Shown here piece after piece: positions 1 through 7,499 of a stretch of DNA of 30,359 nt. Positions within the stretch are counted from its first letter, which is position 1. Each line of letters begins with the position of its first letter. Below the pieces are notes generated by a model. It searched no databases and had not been told where the DNA came from. It saw only the letters and a list, made by a program, of their open reading frames with translations. A program made the position numbers and the translations under genes. Source of the stretch: CAG-917 sp028724485 (GTDB lineage: Bacteria > Bacillota > Clostridia > Christensenellales > CAG-917); the NCBI GenBank assembly GCA_028724485.1, contig JAQYCY010000044.1, positions 1 through 30,359 of the forward strand, read 5' to 3'.

Positions 1-1
1 G

Positions 2-145
2 GAAGAGTTCAGACGACTTAATACGAGAATTAAACAACTCGAATGTAAAATGGGTATCAAATCGAACTGCGTGGAAAAGCACGTCGCCGAAAGCAAAGAA
101 TTTATTGCCGAAGCAGAAAAACCGCTTGACGGCAAAAACGATTGA
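2..145 (+). CDS. C-terminal fragment of an unidentified protein, possibly serine O-acetyltransferase
   Basis: An open frame enters from the left edge and ends with TGA at 143-145, giving 47 residues. It begins EEFRRLNTRIKQLE, a charged helical or coiled-coil stretch, and ends in a polar tail. Only 29 nt separate it from cysS, so the two are probably in one transcript. In many Bacillota cysE (serine O-acetyltransferase) lies directly before cysS, and CysE proteins often end in a charged helix of this kind. That identity rests on context and general character only, since no catalytic region is in view. Confidence 0.5.
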   Translation, partial: EEFRRLNTRIKQLECKMGIKSNCVEKHVAESKEFIAEAEKPLDGKND

Positions 146-174
146 GTTTAAAGTTATAGCGACAAGGAAATATT

Positions 175-1569
175 ATGCTTAGAATTTACAACACTTTAAC
201 GAGAAGAAAAGAAGATTTCATTCCGCTCAGCGGAAGCAAAGTCAATATGTACGCTTGCGGCATTACGGTTTCGGGCGACGCGCACATAGGGCACGTTTAT
301 CAAGCGCTTATTTACGACATTATAAGAAAGTATCTTATAAAGGCAGGCTATGACGTAACCTATGCGAGAAACTACACCGACGTCGACGACAAAATCATCG
401 CAAAGGCAAACGAGCTCAACGTAAAAGCGGACGTGTACGCCGCCGAGATGATTGAGAAAATCAACAAAGTTATGGCGGCTCTTGACATCGACGACCCCGA
501 TATATGGCTTAAAGCGACTTTGAATATCGACAACATAATCGATTTCGTCAAAAAGCTCATCGAAAAGGGACACGCCTATCCGACCGAGAAAGGCGACGTC
601 TATTTCTCCGTCGAAAGTTTTAAAGGCTACGGAAAGTTGTCCAACAGAAAACTCGACGAGGCGCTTGACGGCGTAAGAATTGAAAATGACGACTGCAAAA
701 AGAATGCGCTCGATTTCGCTCTTTGGAAAAGCGCAAAGCCAAACGAAATTTCGTGGGACAGCCCTTGGGGCAAAGGCAGACCGGGCTGGCACATCGAATG
801 TTCGACTATGAATATGGTCGCTTTCGGCGAACAAATCGACATTCACGGCGGCGGCAGGGATTTGATTTTCCCGCACCACGAAAACGAGATTGCGCAAACC
901 GAATCGCTTACCGGAAAACAATTCAGCAAATATTGGATTCACAACGGACTTATAAAGGTCAACGGTCAGAAGATGAGCAAATCGCTCGGCAATTCTATTT
1001 TGGCAACCGACTTGCTTAACAAATATAACCGTGAAGTCATAAAGTTTGCTTTGCTTTCGACAAACTATCGCAACGACATAAACGTCACCGACAATCTCTT
1101 TCCCGACGCGCAAAAGCATCTTGTCGATTTTAACAAGACGATTTCGGAAGCTACGGAAAGCAAAATTAAAATCGAAGGTGAAAACAAGACAATAGACGAC
1201 GAGTTTAACGAAGCTATGGACGATGATTTTAACACGGCAAAAGCGCTTGCAAACTTGTTTGGCTATTTCAAGACGATAAAAGCAAAAATCAAAAACGGCG
1301 ACTTAACGGCAGGAGCAGACATAAACCAAATCAAAAATACCTATTCGCTTTTGGGCATTTTCAAGACGGATGCAAACGAGTTTTTAAATAGCGTAAACGC
1401 CGAAAAGCAAAACGAAATTCCAAGCCAAGTGTTAGAGCTTGTCGAAGCGAGAAAAGCAGCAAAAGCAAATCGTGATTACGCTTTGGCGGACAGTATAAGA
1501 GCGGAGATTACAAAGCTCGGTTATAGTGTGCTCGATACTCGCGACGGTGTAAAAATCGAAAAGATTTAG
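175..1569 (+). CDS. cysS: Cysteine--tRNA ligase (cysteinyl-tRNA synthetase)
   Basis: Charges tRNA-Cys with cysteine in the cytoplasm. It is a 464-residue class I synthetase, close to the 461 of E. coli. The HIGH motif is at residues 37-40 (AHIGH) and KMSKS at 266-270. The four zinc ligands fall at the same numbers as in E. coli: Cys28 (YACG), Cys209 (HIECST), His234 and Glu238 (FPHHENEIAQTE). A helical DALR-type and anticodon-binding region fills residues 310-464. The sequence around the first signature is slightly unusual (GITVSGDAHIGHVYQ instead of the common GPTVYD-x-xHIGHAR). The start at 175 has an AAGGA ribosome binding site 5 nt upstream and gives the correct N-terminus. The gene is probably co-transcribed with the fragment before it and is followed by a strong terminator. 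The 29-nt gap rules out a T-box directly in front. Confidence 0.97.
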   Translation: MLRIYNTLTRRKEDFIPLSGSKVNMYACGITVSGDAHIGHVYQALIYDIIRKYLIKAGYDVTYARNYTDVDDKIIAKANELNVKADVYAAEMIEKINKVMAALDIDDPDIWLKATLNIDNIIDFVKKLIEKGHAYPTEKGDVYFSVESFKGYGKLSNRKLDEALDGVRIENDDCKKNALDFALWKSAKPNEISWDSPWGKGRPGWHIECSTMNMVAFGEQIDIHGGGRDLIFPHHENEIAQTESLTGKQFSKYWIHNGLIKVNGQKMSKSLGNSILATDLLNKYNREVIKFALLSTNYRNDINVTDNLFPDAQKHLVDFNKTISEATESKIKIEGENKTIDDEFNEAMDDDFNTAKALANLFGYFKTIKAKIKNGDLTAGADINQIKNTYSLLGIFKTDANEFLNSVNAEKQNEIPSQVLELVEARKAAKANRDYALADSIRAEITKLGYSVLDTRDGVKIEKI

Positions 1570-1599
1570 CGCGATGGTTTCTTTACTAAAAAATTTCAC

Positions 1600-1636
1600 A
1601 AAAACCTTTTACTATAGTAAAGGGTTTTTTGTTTTT
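1600..1636 (+). terminator. Rho-independent terminator of cysS
   Basis: An A-rich arm ending in AACCTTTTACT pairs with AGTAAAGGGTT (one U-G pair) and is followed by TTTTTTGTTTTT. It starts about 30 nt after the cysS stop codon. Confidence 0.85.
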
Positions 1637-1680
1637 AGAATTTCGTTGAACGGTTAAAACGGTTTAGTTTAATCACTTTA

Positions 1681-1760
1681 GCAATTATGAATTGCACTAA
1701 AAAGCAGTTTATTGCACAAAAAAGCGGTTTGTTACACAAAAAATCGGTTTATTGCACAAG
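1681..1760 (+). repeat. 20-bp tandem repeat, about 3.5 copies, next to a small hairpin
   Basis: Three adjacent 20-bp units lie at 1691-1710, 1711-1730 and 1731-1750, with a half unit at 1751-1760. The typical unit is ATTGCACAAAAAAGCGGTTT, and copies differ by two to four bases. A perfect hairpin, GCAATT-ATG-AATTGC at 1681-1695, overlaps the first unit. The gap 1570-1932 contains no gene; it holds this repeat, the cysS terminator and the control region of the next gene. Confidence 0.85.
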
Positions 1761-1813
1761 CAATATTAAAGGATTTTGATATAAAAATTTTTGATATAAA
1801 GTTTTAAACCTAT

Positions 1814-1866
1814 TTCAGACTTAAGTATTTTATGTTAAAATGGCGTTAGTAAGTCGCTTGCTAACG
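1814..1866 (+). promoter_or_regulatory. Candidate promoter with operator-like palindrome for the flavoprotein gene
   Basis: A possible -35 TTCAGA (1814-1819) and -10 TAAAAT (1836-1841) are 16 nt apart. Right after the -10 comes an inverted repeat, CGTTAGTAAG (1844-1853), TCG, CTTGCTAACG (1857-1866), with 10 pairs including one G-U. Its position over the expected transcription start is typical of a repressor operator, but as RNA it could also be a 5' hairpin. The -35 is weak. Confidence 0.5.
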
Positions 1867-1932
1867 AAAAAGCCTATTGACTAAAACATAAAAACAGCGG
1901 CAAACGTTTTTAAGACAATAAAAGGAGAAACT

Positions 1933-3234
1933 ATGGAAAGAATAATTATCGCAGGCGCAGGCATAGGCGGAATGACGCTCGCAGGCTTTTTATCAAAACA
2001 AGGTTATACGGTTGACGTGTACGAAAAGGCGGCAAGTCTTGACGAAATGAGATACGATTGGCACGATGACGTTGCCCCGAGCGTTTTTAAAGAACTCGGC
2101 TTTAATATGCCGAAAGAGAACGCTCCGAAAAACGATTGGACGTTTGTTTCGCCGTTCGATAAATCCAGACAGACAATGAAAACGCCCGTTGAAACTCGCG
2201 ACCATTCGATAGAAAGACGACCGCTTAACAAAATGCTTTTTGACTTCGGCGGCAATGCGAATTATCATTTCGGCGCAGAAGTTCAAAGTTTGATTATCGA
2301 AGACGGAAAAGTGAATGGCATTGTCGTAAACGGCAAAGAAGAGCGAGCGGCGCTCACGGTCGACAGCTTAGGGCTTAATTCCGTTTTAAGAAACAGTTTG
2401 CCGAAGGAATTTAAAATTCAAAACGCAATCGGCGACAACGAAAAGTTTGTTGCCTATCGCGGATTTTTCAATCGCATCGAGGGCAAAGCGGACGAGAGCG
2501 AGCCGTCGAGAGTATATATGAAACACCTTGGCGAAAACGGCATTTCGTGGTGTCTTTTCGACCACGACCCAAAAAAGATGAACGTCCTTATCGGCAGGGT
2601 TGCTAAACTTAGCGACGAAACGTTTAACAGGGCAATGGCGGATCTGAAAGAGAAAAATCCTGCTCTTGGCGACACTCTTTTAAGAGGCGGTATAGTTTGT
2701 CAAATTCCTATTCGCTATCCTATATCGAGAATGATGGCAGACGGCTACGTTCTTATCGGTGACAGCGCATTTATGACAATTCCTATGTTAGGAAGCGGAA
2801 TTGCATCGAGTATGGCGGCGGCAAAAATTTTATCCGACGTCATTGCCGAAAACAAAAAGTTTGACAAGGCAAGTCTTTGGGAGTATCAAGTCAGATGCTT
2901 TAAGCGTTTCGGCGCGGAGCATTGCGGCGTCGATTCCTTAAAAAGATTTTTGCTCGGTTTAAAAGACGATACTTTGGCGTGGGTGTTCGGAAGCGGATTG
3001 CTTAACGACAACGATTTAAAAAATGCGGCGGCAGGCAGACTTGTGACGATAAAACTTAAAGACTATCCCGAAAAACTCAAACACGCAAAAGGGCATTTCA
3101 AGGAATTGCTTTCGATGAAGTTTGCGCTTGATAGGTCTAACAAGTGTTATAAAAAAGCAAAGACAATACCGACAAAATTCAACGAGAAAAAAGTTTCAAA
3201 ATGGCAAGATATGCTGGACGGACTTTTTAAGTAA
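1933..3234 (+). CDS. FAD-dependent oxidoreductase, class A flavin monooxygenase / geranylgeranyl reductase-like
   Basis: A 433-residue flavoprotein of the PHBH/UbiH-like superfamily, substrate unknown. The FAD-binding Rossmann motif is at the N-terminus (GAGIGG, residues 8-13, ending in VDVYEK with the acidic ribose-binding residue at the end of strand 2). The second FAD motif is GYVLIGDSAFMTIPMLGSG, roughly residues 270-290, matching the family GD...P..G.G pattern. The middle NADP-linked motif is not canonical. The last 120 residues are Lys-rich and resemble no domain I can name. There is no signal peptide or membrane segment, so it should be cytoplasmic. The ribosome binding site AAAGGAGA lies just before the ATG. 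It stands alone, after a repeat-rich gap with an operator-like palindrome and facing a minus-strand gene. The superfamily is clear; the reaction is not. Confidence 0.82.
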   Translation: MERIIIAGAGIGGMTLAGFLSKQGYTVDVYEKAASLDEMRYDWHDDVAPSVFKELGFNMPKENAPKNDWTFVSPFDKSRQTMKTPVETRDHSIERRPLNKMLFDFGGNANYHFGAEVQSLIIEDGKVNGIVVNGKEERAALTVDSLGLNSVLRNSLPKEFKIQNAIGDNEKFVAYRGFFNRIEGKADESEPSRVYMKHLGENGISWCLFDHDPKKMNVLIGRVAKLSDETFNRAMADLKEKNPALGDTLLRGGIVCQIPIRYPISRMMADGYVLIGDSAFMTIPMLGSGIASSMAAAKILSDVIAENKKFDKASLWEYQVRCFKRFGAEHCGVDSLKRFLLGLKDDTLAWVFGSGLLNDNDLKNAAAGRLVTIKLKDYPEKLKHAKGHFKELLSMKFALDRSNKCYKKAKTIPTKFNEKKVSKWQDMLDGLFK

Positions 3235-3304
3235 AAATAGTTGCAATTTTAATTTAAATAATTTTGCCGCAAAATAAAGTGTAATTGAGTTAAAGCATAA
3301 CGCT

Positions 3305-3331
3305 CGGCAAGGGACAGTTTAAGCATTGCCG
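3305..3331. other. Inverted repeat between convergent genes
   Basis: CGGCAA (3305-3310) and TTGCCG (3326-3331) form a 6-bp stem with a 15-nt loop in the gap between the flavoprotein gene and the convergent GNAT gene. No T-tract follows, so it is at most a weak terminator or processing signal. Confidence 0.3.
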
Positions 3332-3374
3332 TGAAGACGAGTAGTCGCAGATAATTGTTTAGTGAAAAGTCAAA

Positions 3375-3863
3375 TTATAAAAACTTTTGCATATAGACTA
3401 TGCCGAAACGGCGTCCGAATTTGCTTGCGACTTTTTTAAGCCTGCCGACAAGTTCATATCCGAATTTTTGGTGGAAGGAAATACTTTTTTCGTTTTCGTC
3501 CGAAATTTCGGCGACTATGCAATTTGCGCCGAAGCGTTTTGCGTCGCTCTCTAATTTTTTTAGACACGCCGAGCCTATTCCCATAGAGATAAATTTGGGA
3601 TTTAAAAATATGGTGGTAGACAAAGTTTGCTCGAAACTTTTGAACGCATTGAAAGGGCTAAGAGAACAGAAACCAACGATAAGCCCGTTTAGGGTGACGG
3701 CATAAGCCGAAAGGTTTTCCGAACGTTTTAAAAGGGCAGAAAAAAACTCGTCGGGCAACACCGAATTTGCAAAAAGCGAAGTGTCGGTTTTTGCCCAATA
3801 GTTCAATATATCCATAACGGCGGCAGAATGTTTAAACCTTAGCGGCTCGAATGCTATTTCCAT
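3375..3863 (-). CDS. GNAT-family N-acetyltransferase (phosphinothricin/MddA-like)
   Basis: A 162-residue acetyl-CoA-dependent acetyltransferase. The acetyl-CoA binding segment is FISMGIGSACLKKLESDAKR (R/QxxGxG/A-like, with M in place of the usual R/Q), around residues 91-110. The C-terminal ENEKSISFHQKFGYELVGRL is characteristic of the Pat/MddA-type amino-acid acetyltransferases, whose known substrates include phosphinothricin, methionine sulfoximine and related compounds. The substrate here cannot be read from sequence. Its ATG overlaps the stop codon of the upstream sugar acetyltransferase gene by one base (TAATG), so translation is probably coupled. Confidence 0.85.
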   Translation of the reverse strand: MEIAFEPLRFKHSAAVMDILNYWAKTDTSLFANSVLPDEFFSALLKRSENLSAYAVTLNGLIVGFCSLSPFNAFKSFEQTLSTTIFLNPKFISMGIGSACLKKLESDAKRFGANCIVAEISDENEKSISFHQKFGYELVGRLKKVASKFGRRFGIVYMQKFL

Positions 3864-4603
3864 TAGTCAACCTGAAACATTTTGTTTTTCATCATATAGT
3901 GATTGAAATCATTTCCGCTAAGACCTTGCGTTTTGCGATCACGCATTGGCTTTGCGGGCGAACCTACGACAAGCGTATACGGTTCGACGGATCTTGTTAC
4001 GATACTTCCCGTTCCGACTATTGCGCCTTCGCCGATTTTTACGTTTGGCAAAACAGTCGATGCGGTGTAAACTTTTGCATAGTCGGCAATTTCGACAGGT
4101 CCGTACTCTCTTGCCTCGTGGTCGCCCTCCGAGTGGGAGTGAGTAAACACTTTGACGTATTCGGTGACGATTGACCAATCGCCGAATTTAATTCCGCCCT
4201 TTGAGTCGAAATAACAGCCGTGGTTCCACGAAACGTTTTTGCCTACCTCGATATTTTGTCCGAAATTAAAACGGCAACCTTCGTTTGCTACAAATCCGTC
4301 GCCGCATTTTTTGAATAGCTTTTTTGCAATTATCTGCCTGAACGGGATTGCAAAAGCTACGTTTATGCCAAGCGGAGTGCGGTCGATTGCCTCCCAAAGA
4401 ATATGCAGATTGCGTTGCTGTTTTGTATACGGAATTTCATCCGAAAGAGGCATACAGTCGTTCCAAAGCACGAAAGAATCGATAAGCTCTTCGGTGTAAC
4501 CGTTAATACCGATAAGCTCAAAAATCTTCACTGTGTTTTTTGCGTCAAGCCCTTCATCGATAAGATTTTTTATTTTGGTAAGTTTTTCATCTAAAACGTT
4601 CAT
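3863..4603 (-). CDS. Left-handed beta-helix (hexapeptide repeat) acyltransferase, maltose/galactoside acetyltransferase-like
   Basis: A 246-residue protein of the CysE/LacA/LpxA acyltransferase superfamily, expected to transfer an acetyl group from acetyl-CoA to a sugar or similar acceptor. Hexapeptide-type repeats with I/V/L-G-x-x-x-x periodicity cover roughly residues 110-215, for example FGQNIEVGKNVSWNHGC and LPNVKIGEGAIVGTGSIVT. The likely active-site His lies in VFTHSHSEGDHE, and the C-terminal cap has the familiar VVGSPAKPMRDR. It is longer than LacA or Maa (about 185-200 residues) because of an N-terminal helical extension. The start has a good AAGGAG site and its own promoter (4628-4656). 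It is the first gene of a two-gene operon with the GNAT gene. The acceptor is unknown. Confidence 0.85.
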   Translation of the reverse strand: MNVLDEKLTKIKNLIDEGLDAKNTVKIFELIGINGYTEELIDSFVLWNDCMPLSDEIPYTKQQRNLHILWEAIDRTPLGINVAFAIPFRQIIAKKLFKKCGDGFVANEGCRFNFGQNIEVGKNVSWNHGCYFDSKGGIKFGDWSIVTEYVKVFTHSHSEGDHEAREYGPVEIADYAKVYTASTVLPNVKIGEGAIVGTGSIVTRSVEPYTLVVGSPAKPMRDRKTQGLSGNDFNHYMMKNKMFQVD

Positions 4604-4627
4604 TTGTTACTCCTTATTTCAACCGCC

Positions 4628-4656
4628 ATTATAAAACGCAAAAAGACAAAAGTCAA
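4628..4656 (-). promoter_or_regulatory. Promoter of the acetyltransferase pair
   Basis: Read on the minus strand: TTGACT (4651-4656), 17 nt, TATAAT (4628-4633). The leader before the ATG at 4603 is about 20 nt and contains the AAGGAG ribosome binding site. Confidence 0.85.
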
Positions 4657-4713
4657 ACGCGCAAAACTTTAAAAGCAATTTTATACACGCTTAAGTAAAA
4701 CGATAATAAAAGG

Positions 4714-4742
4714 TGGCAATAACTATAAAAATATGATATAAC
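4714..4742 (+). promoter_or_regulatory. Possible promoter for the GNAT gene at 4954
   Basis: TGGCAA (4714-4719), 17 nt, TATAAC (4737-4742). The boxes are moderate matches with ideal spacing. It would give a leader of about 205 nt over the degenerate repeat region. Confidence 0.4.
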
Positions 4743-4805
4743 AATGTGGTGATTGAACAAAAGGACAAATAAACAAAAATGGGGCAAAACCGCAGAAGCA
4801 AAAAA

Positions 4806-4905
4806 CCAAAGCGGCATAGCCTAAGCCTAAGGCAAAGCAAAATCAAAGAGGCATAAAAAACCAAAGCGACGATAAGTCAAGGCGTCAAAAGCCAAAGCGG
4901 CGGTA
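4806..4905 (+). repeat. Degenerate CCAAAGCGGC repeats in a T-poor gap
   Basis: The core CCAAAGCGGC or a close variant appears at 4806, 4843, 4861 and 4892, usually followed by an A-rich stretch. Spacing is irregular (37, 18 and 31 nt). The gap 4604-4953 has no gene; it holds two opposite promoters and this repeat, and the plus strand contains very little T from 4757 to 4930. Confidence 0.5.
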
Positions 4906-4953
4906 AGGGATTAAATAAAATCAAGCGACAAGTATATTGCTAAGGAGAATACT

Positions 4954-5469
4954 ATGTTACACAAAATGCGAAAAGACGAGTTTGAAAAGGTTTATGATAT
5001 TTTGCGTCGTTCTTTTCCCGTTGACGAAAGGCGAACGATAGACGAAGAAAGACAACTTTTGTCAAATCCCATATTCGATATTTTGGTGTGGAAATCTTGC
5101 GGCAACGACGAAGTAAAGGGATTTATTTCAATTTACCGAATTAACGGCTATTGTTACGTGGAGCATTTTGCAATAAGCGAAGAATATCGCGGTGAGGGAA
5201 TAGGCAAGTCGGTTTTGGACGAGCTGATAAAAAGCGAAGAAAAAATTTGCTTAGAAGTCGAGCCGCCAAACACAGAGATAGCCAAACGACGCATAGAATT
5301 TTATCGTCGAAACGGCTTTTATTTAAACGAATATCCGTATATTCAACCGCCTATTTCAAAAGGGACGAAAGCTATTCCGCTTTTAATTATGACAACGGGC
5401 GGCGCAATAGACGAAAAAGAATTCTTACACATAAGAAAAGAATTGTATAGCAAGGTATACCATATATAA
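4954..5469 (+). CDS. GNAT-family N-acetyltransferase
   Basis: A 171-residue acetyltransferase of the GNAT superfamily. The acetyl-CoA pyrophosphate-binding motif is clear in EHFAISEEYRGEGIGKSVLD (R-G-x-G-x-G/A), around residues 69-88. The C-terminal part has the usual RRIEFYRRNGFYLNEY segment (helix alpha-4 and strand beta-7). The substrate is unknown. The start is supported by TAAGGAG 8 nt upstream. It is not closely similar to the GNAT at 3375-3863, so the two are separate members of a large family. It lies alone between a T-poor gap and the convergent tRNA gene. Confidence 0.85.
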   Translation: MLHKMRKDEFEKVYDILRRSFPVDERRTIDEERQLLSNPIFDILVWKSCGNDEVKGFISIYRINGYCYVEHFAISEEYRGEGIGKSVLDELIKSEEKICLEVEPPNTEIAKRRIEFYRRNGFYLNEYPYIQPPISKGTKAIPLLIMTTGGAIDEKEFLHIRKELYSKVYHI

Positions 5470-5593
5470 TCTAAAAGCAGTTTAGTAAAAAGCATTTATG
5501 ACAAACTAAAATCGATTTAATTTAATAATAGGCGGTTTAAAAGATATAAAACAAGTAACAAAAGTTGCTCGACATAGTCGTAAAATCACAAAC

Positions 5594-5625
5594 AAAAAAC
5601 CGACAAGACTTAGCTTATCGGTTTT
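5594..5625 (-). terminator. Rho-independent terminator of the tRNA-Gln gene
   Basis: On the minus strand directly after the tRNA CCA: AACCGATAAG, a 6-nt loop, CTTGTCGGTT (one U-G pair), then a run of T. On the plus strand the same stem is followed by TTTT and could weakly stop the GNAT transcript. Confidence 0.8.
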
Positions 5626-5698
5626 GGCAGGAGTAGTAGGGATCGAACCTACACCGAAGGAGTCAGAGGCCTTCGTGCTACCACTACACCATACTCCA
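5625..5698 (-). tRNA. tRNA-Gln (anticodon CUG), CCA encoded
   Basis: Read on the minus strand, 74 nt fold as a cloverleaf: acceptor TGGAGTA with TACTCCT, a short D arm (GTG...CAC) with GG in the loop, anticodon loop CTCTGAC (anticodon CTG), variable loop CGGT, T arm GTAGG-TTCGATC-CCTAC, discriminator G and encoded CCA. Two stem positions do not pair: U1 opposite U72 and C31 opposite U39. Bacterial tRNA-Gln normally has a U1-A72 pair. It has its own promoter and terminator and is not in a cluster. Confidence 0.9.
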
Positions 5699-5714
5699 TC
5701 GCTTCGACGGCTTT

Positions 5715-5743
5715 ATTATAAAACAGAAACTTGCATTTGGCAA
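5715..5743 (-). promoter_or_regulatory. Promoter of the tRNA-Gln gene
   Basis: On the minus strand: TTGCCA (5738-5743), 17 nt, TATAAT (5715-5720). Transcription would start about 10 nt before the mature tRNA 5' end. Confidence 0.8.
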
Positions 5744-5786
5744 TCACTTTATGAAAATTATACTTTAAATCGATAAACTCTTTTGC

Positions 5787-5815
5787 TTGACATAAAATGA
5801 CTATGCAATTAAAAT
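5787..5815 (+). promoter_or_regulatory. Promoter of the ACT/UPF0210 operon
   Basis: TTGACA (5787-5792), 17 nt, TAAAAT (5810-5815). This promoter covers the in-frame ATG at 5797, which supports the start at 5836 for the first gene. Confidence 0.8.
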
Positions 5816-5835
5816 TTACAATAAAGGAAGTTAAT

Positions 5836-6102
5836 ATGAAAGCAATAGTTTCAGTTTTAGGAAAAGACAAAAAAGGCATAATCGCCAAAGTATCAAACGC
5901 TCTTTTTAAGAGCGACTGCAACATTTTGGATATTTCGCAAACCATCATGCAATCAAACTATTTCACAATGCTTATGATGGTCGAAACGGGCGAAAAAACC
6001 ATTTCGGAAGTAAACGAAGTATTAAACAAAATCGCAGACGAAATGGCGGTTGAAATCAGAATTCAACACGAAAACATTTTCACTTCGATGAATTCGATTT
6101 AG
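5836..6102 (+). CDS. ACT domain protein, UPF0237 family
   Basis: An 88-residue protein consisting of one ACT domain: strand KAIVSVLGKDKKGIIAKVSN at the N-terminus, with the loop G-K-D-K-x-G that often binds an amino acid in this fold, then NILDISQTIMQSNYFTMLM as the second and third strands. The family is UPF0237, related to the N-terminal ACT of glycine cleavage regulator GcvR; the ligand is unknown. The start was placed at 5836 because AAGGAAG lies 6 nt upstream and the upstream in-frame ATG falls inside the promoter. It ends 7 nt before the UPF0210 gene, a common pairing in Bacillota, which suggests the ACT protein senses a metabolite for its partner. Confidence 0.9.
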   Translation: MKAIVSVLGKDKKGIIAKVSNALFKSDCNILDISQTIMQSNYFTMLMMVETGEKTISEVNEVLNKIADEMAVEIRIQHENIFTSMNSI

Positions 6103-6109
6103 GTGGTTT

Positions 6110-7456
6110 ATGATTCAAAACGATATTATACAAACCATTGAAATGATAAAGGACCAACACCTCGATATAAGAACGATAACCGTTCACATCTCGCTTTTCG
6201 ATTGCATAAGCGACGACGTGGAAACGGTTTGCAAAAAGGTGTACGGCAAGATTTTAAGCAAAGCCGGAAAACTTATCGAAGTTGCGAACTACATTCAAAG
6301 CAAATACGGAATTCCGATTGTAAACAAGCGTGTTTCGGTGACGCCGATAAGCCTTATCGGTGCGGCAAGCGGCGGCTATCGCCAAATCGGACTTACGTTA
6401 GATAAGGTTGCAAACGAAATCGGCATCGACTTTATCGGCGGCTATTCCGCACTCGTCCAAAAAGGTATGACCGACAGCGAAAGGGAATTTATAAAGACAA
6501 TTCCTTACGTTCTCAAAAATACGTCCAAGCTGTGTTCGTCGGTCAATATCGGTTCGACGAAAGCAGGCATAAATATGGACGCCGTAAAACTTGTGGGCGA
6601 AGTCGTAAAAGAAACGGCGGAACTTACGGCGGACGACGGCTGCATAGGATGCGCAAAATTCGTTGCGTTTGCGAATGCGGTTGACGATAATCCGTTTATG
6701 GCAGGTTCGTTCAACGGCGTCGGCGAAGGCGATATGGTCATAAACGTAGGCATATCAGGTCCGGGAGTTGTAAAGACTGCGCTAACGCACGCAAAGGGTA
6801 AGCCTTGCGACGAAATGGCAAACGTCATAAAAAAGACGGCGTTCAAAATCACGAGAGTCGGCGAACTTGTTGCAAGAGAAGCGGCTGAAATGCTCGGCGG
6901 AACGTTTGGAATAGTCGACCTTTCGCTTGCGCCTACTCCTAATCGCGGTGACAGCGTTGCGGAAGTCATTGAAGAAATGGGACTTAGCAGCGTAGGCATT
7001 CCGGGAACGACGGCTTGCCTTGCAATGCTTAACGACGCAGTCAAAAAGGGTGGCACTATGGCAAGCGCACACGTCGGCGGATTGTCGGGAGCGTTCATTC
7101 CGGTCAGCGAAGACCTTGGAATGATTGACGCCGTAAATCGCGGAGCGTTGTGTATTGAAAAACTCGAAGCCATGACGGCGGTTTGCTCGGTCGGACTCGA
7201 TATGATTGCAATAGCGGGCGATACGCCTGCCGAAACGATTTCGGCAATCATTGCCGACGAAGCGGCAATCGGCGTAATCAACAACAAAACGACAGCGGTC
7301 AGAGTTATTCCCGTTATCGGCAAAAAAGAAGGAACGATTGAGTTCGGCGGACTTTTGGGACATGCTCCGATTATGCCGATTAAAAACGGCGACAGCTCGG
7401 CGTTCATAAATCGCGGCGGACGAATTCCTGCTCCTATGCACAGCTACAAAAATTAA
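6110..7456 (+). CDS. UPF0210 / PFL-like family protein of unknown function
   Basis: A 448-residue protein of the widely conserved UPF0210 (DUF711, 'PFL family') group. The family has been noted for a fold resembling pyruvate formate-lyase and ribonucleotide reductase, but no activity is established. Typical segments are ITVHISLFDCISDD near the N-terminus, IDFIGGYSALVQKGMT around residues 105-120, and the glycine-rich MVINVGISGPGVV and VGIPGTTACLAMLNDAVK. A glycyl-radical motif (RVxGY-like) near the C-terminus is not seen, so a radical enzyme is not supported. There is no signal peptide. It is the second gene after the ACT protein, with AGGTGG just before its ATG, and is followed by a strong terminator. 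Confidence 0.9.
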   Translation: MIQNDIIQTIEMIKDQHLDIRTITVHISLFDCISDDVETVCKKVYGKILSKAGKLIEVANYIQSKYGIPIVNKRVSVTPISLIGAASGGYRQIGLTLDKVANEIGIDFIGGYSALVQKGMTDSEREFIKTIPYVLKNTSKLCSSVNIGSTKAGINMDAVKLVGEVVKETAELTADDGCIGCAKFVAFANAVDDNPFMAGSFNGVGEGDMVINVGISGPGVVKTALTHAKGKPCDEMANVIKKTAFKITRVGELVAREAAEMLGGTFGIVDLSLAPTPNRGDSVAEVIEEMGLSSVGIPGTTACLAMLNDAVKKGGTMASAHVGGLSGAFIPVSEDLGMIDAVNRGALCIEKLEAMTAVCSVGLDMIAIAGDTPAETISAIIADEAAIGVINNKTTAVRVIPVIGKKEGTIEFGGLLGHAPIMPIKNGDSSAFINRGGRIPAPMHSYKN

Positions 7457-7461
7457 AGAAT

Positions 7462-7499
7462 ACGCTTTTAAGTTTCGGCTTAAAAGCGTTTTTTCTTTG
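7462..7499 (+). terminator. Rho-independent terminator of the ACT/UPF0210 operon
   Basis: Perfect 11-bp stem ACGCTTTTAAG / CTTAAAAGCGT with a 6-nt loop (TTTCGG) and a T-rich tail TTTTTTCTTT. Confidence 0.92.

Noticed and set aside
146..174. T-box leader for cysS
   Set aside because: Only 29 nt lie between the upstream stop codon and cysS, far too short for a T-box.
196..1119. Long open frame on the minus strand opposite cysS
   Set aside because: It lies fully within cysS, shows no recognisable domain, has no ribosome binding site and is explained by the codon pattern of the true gene.
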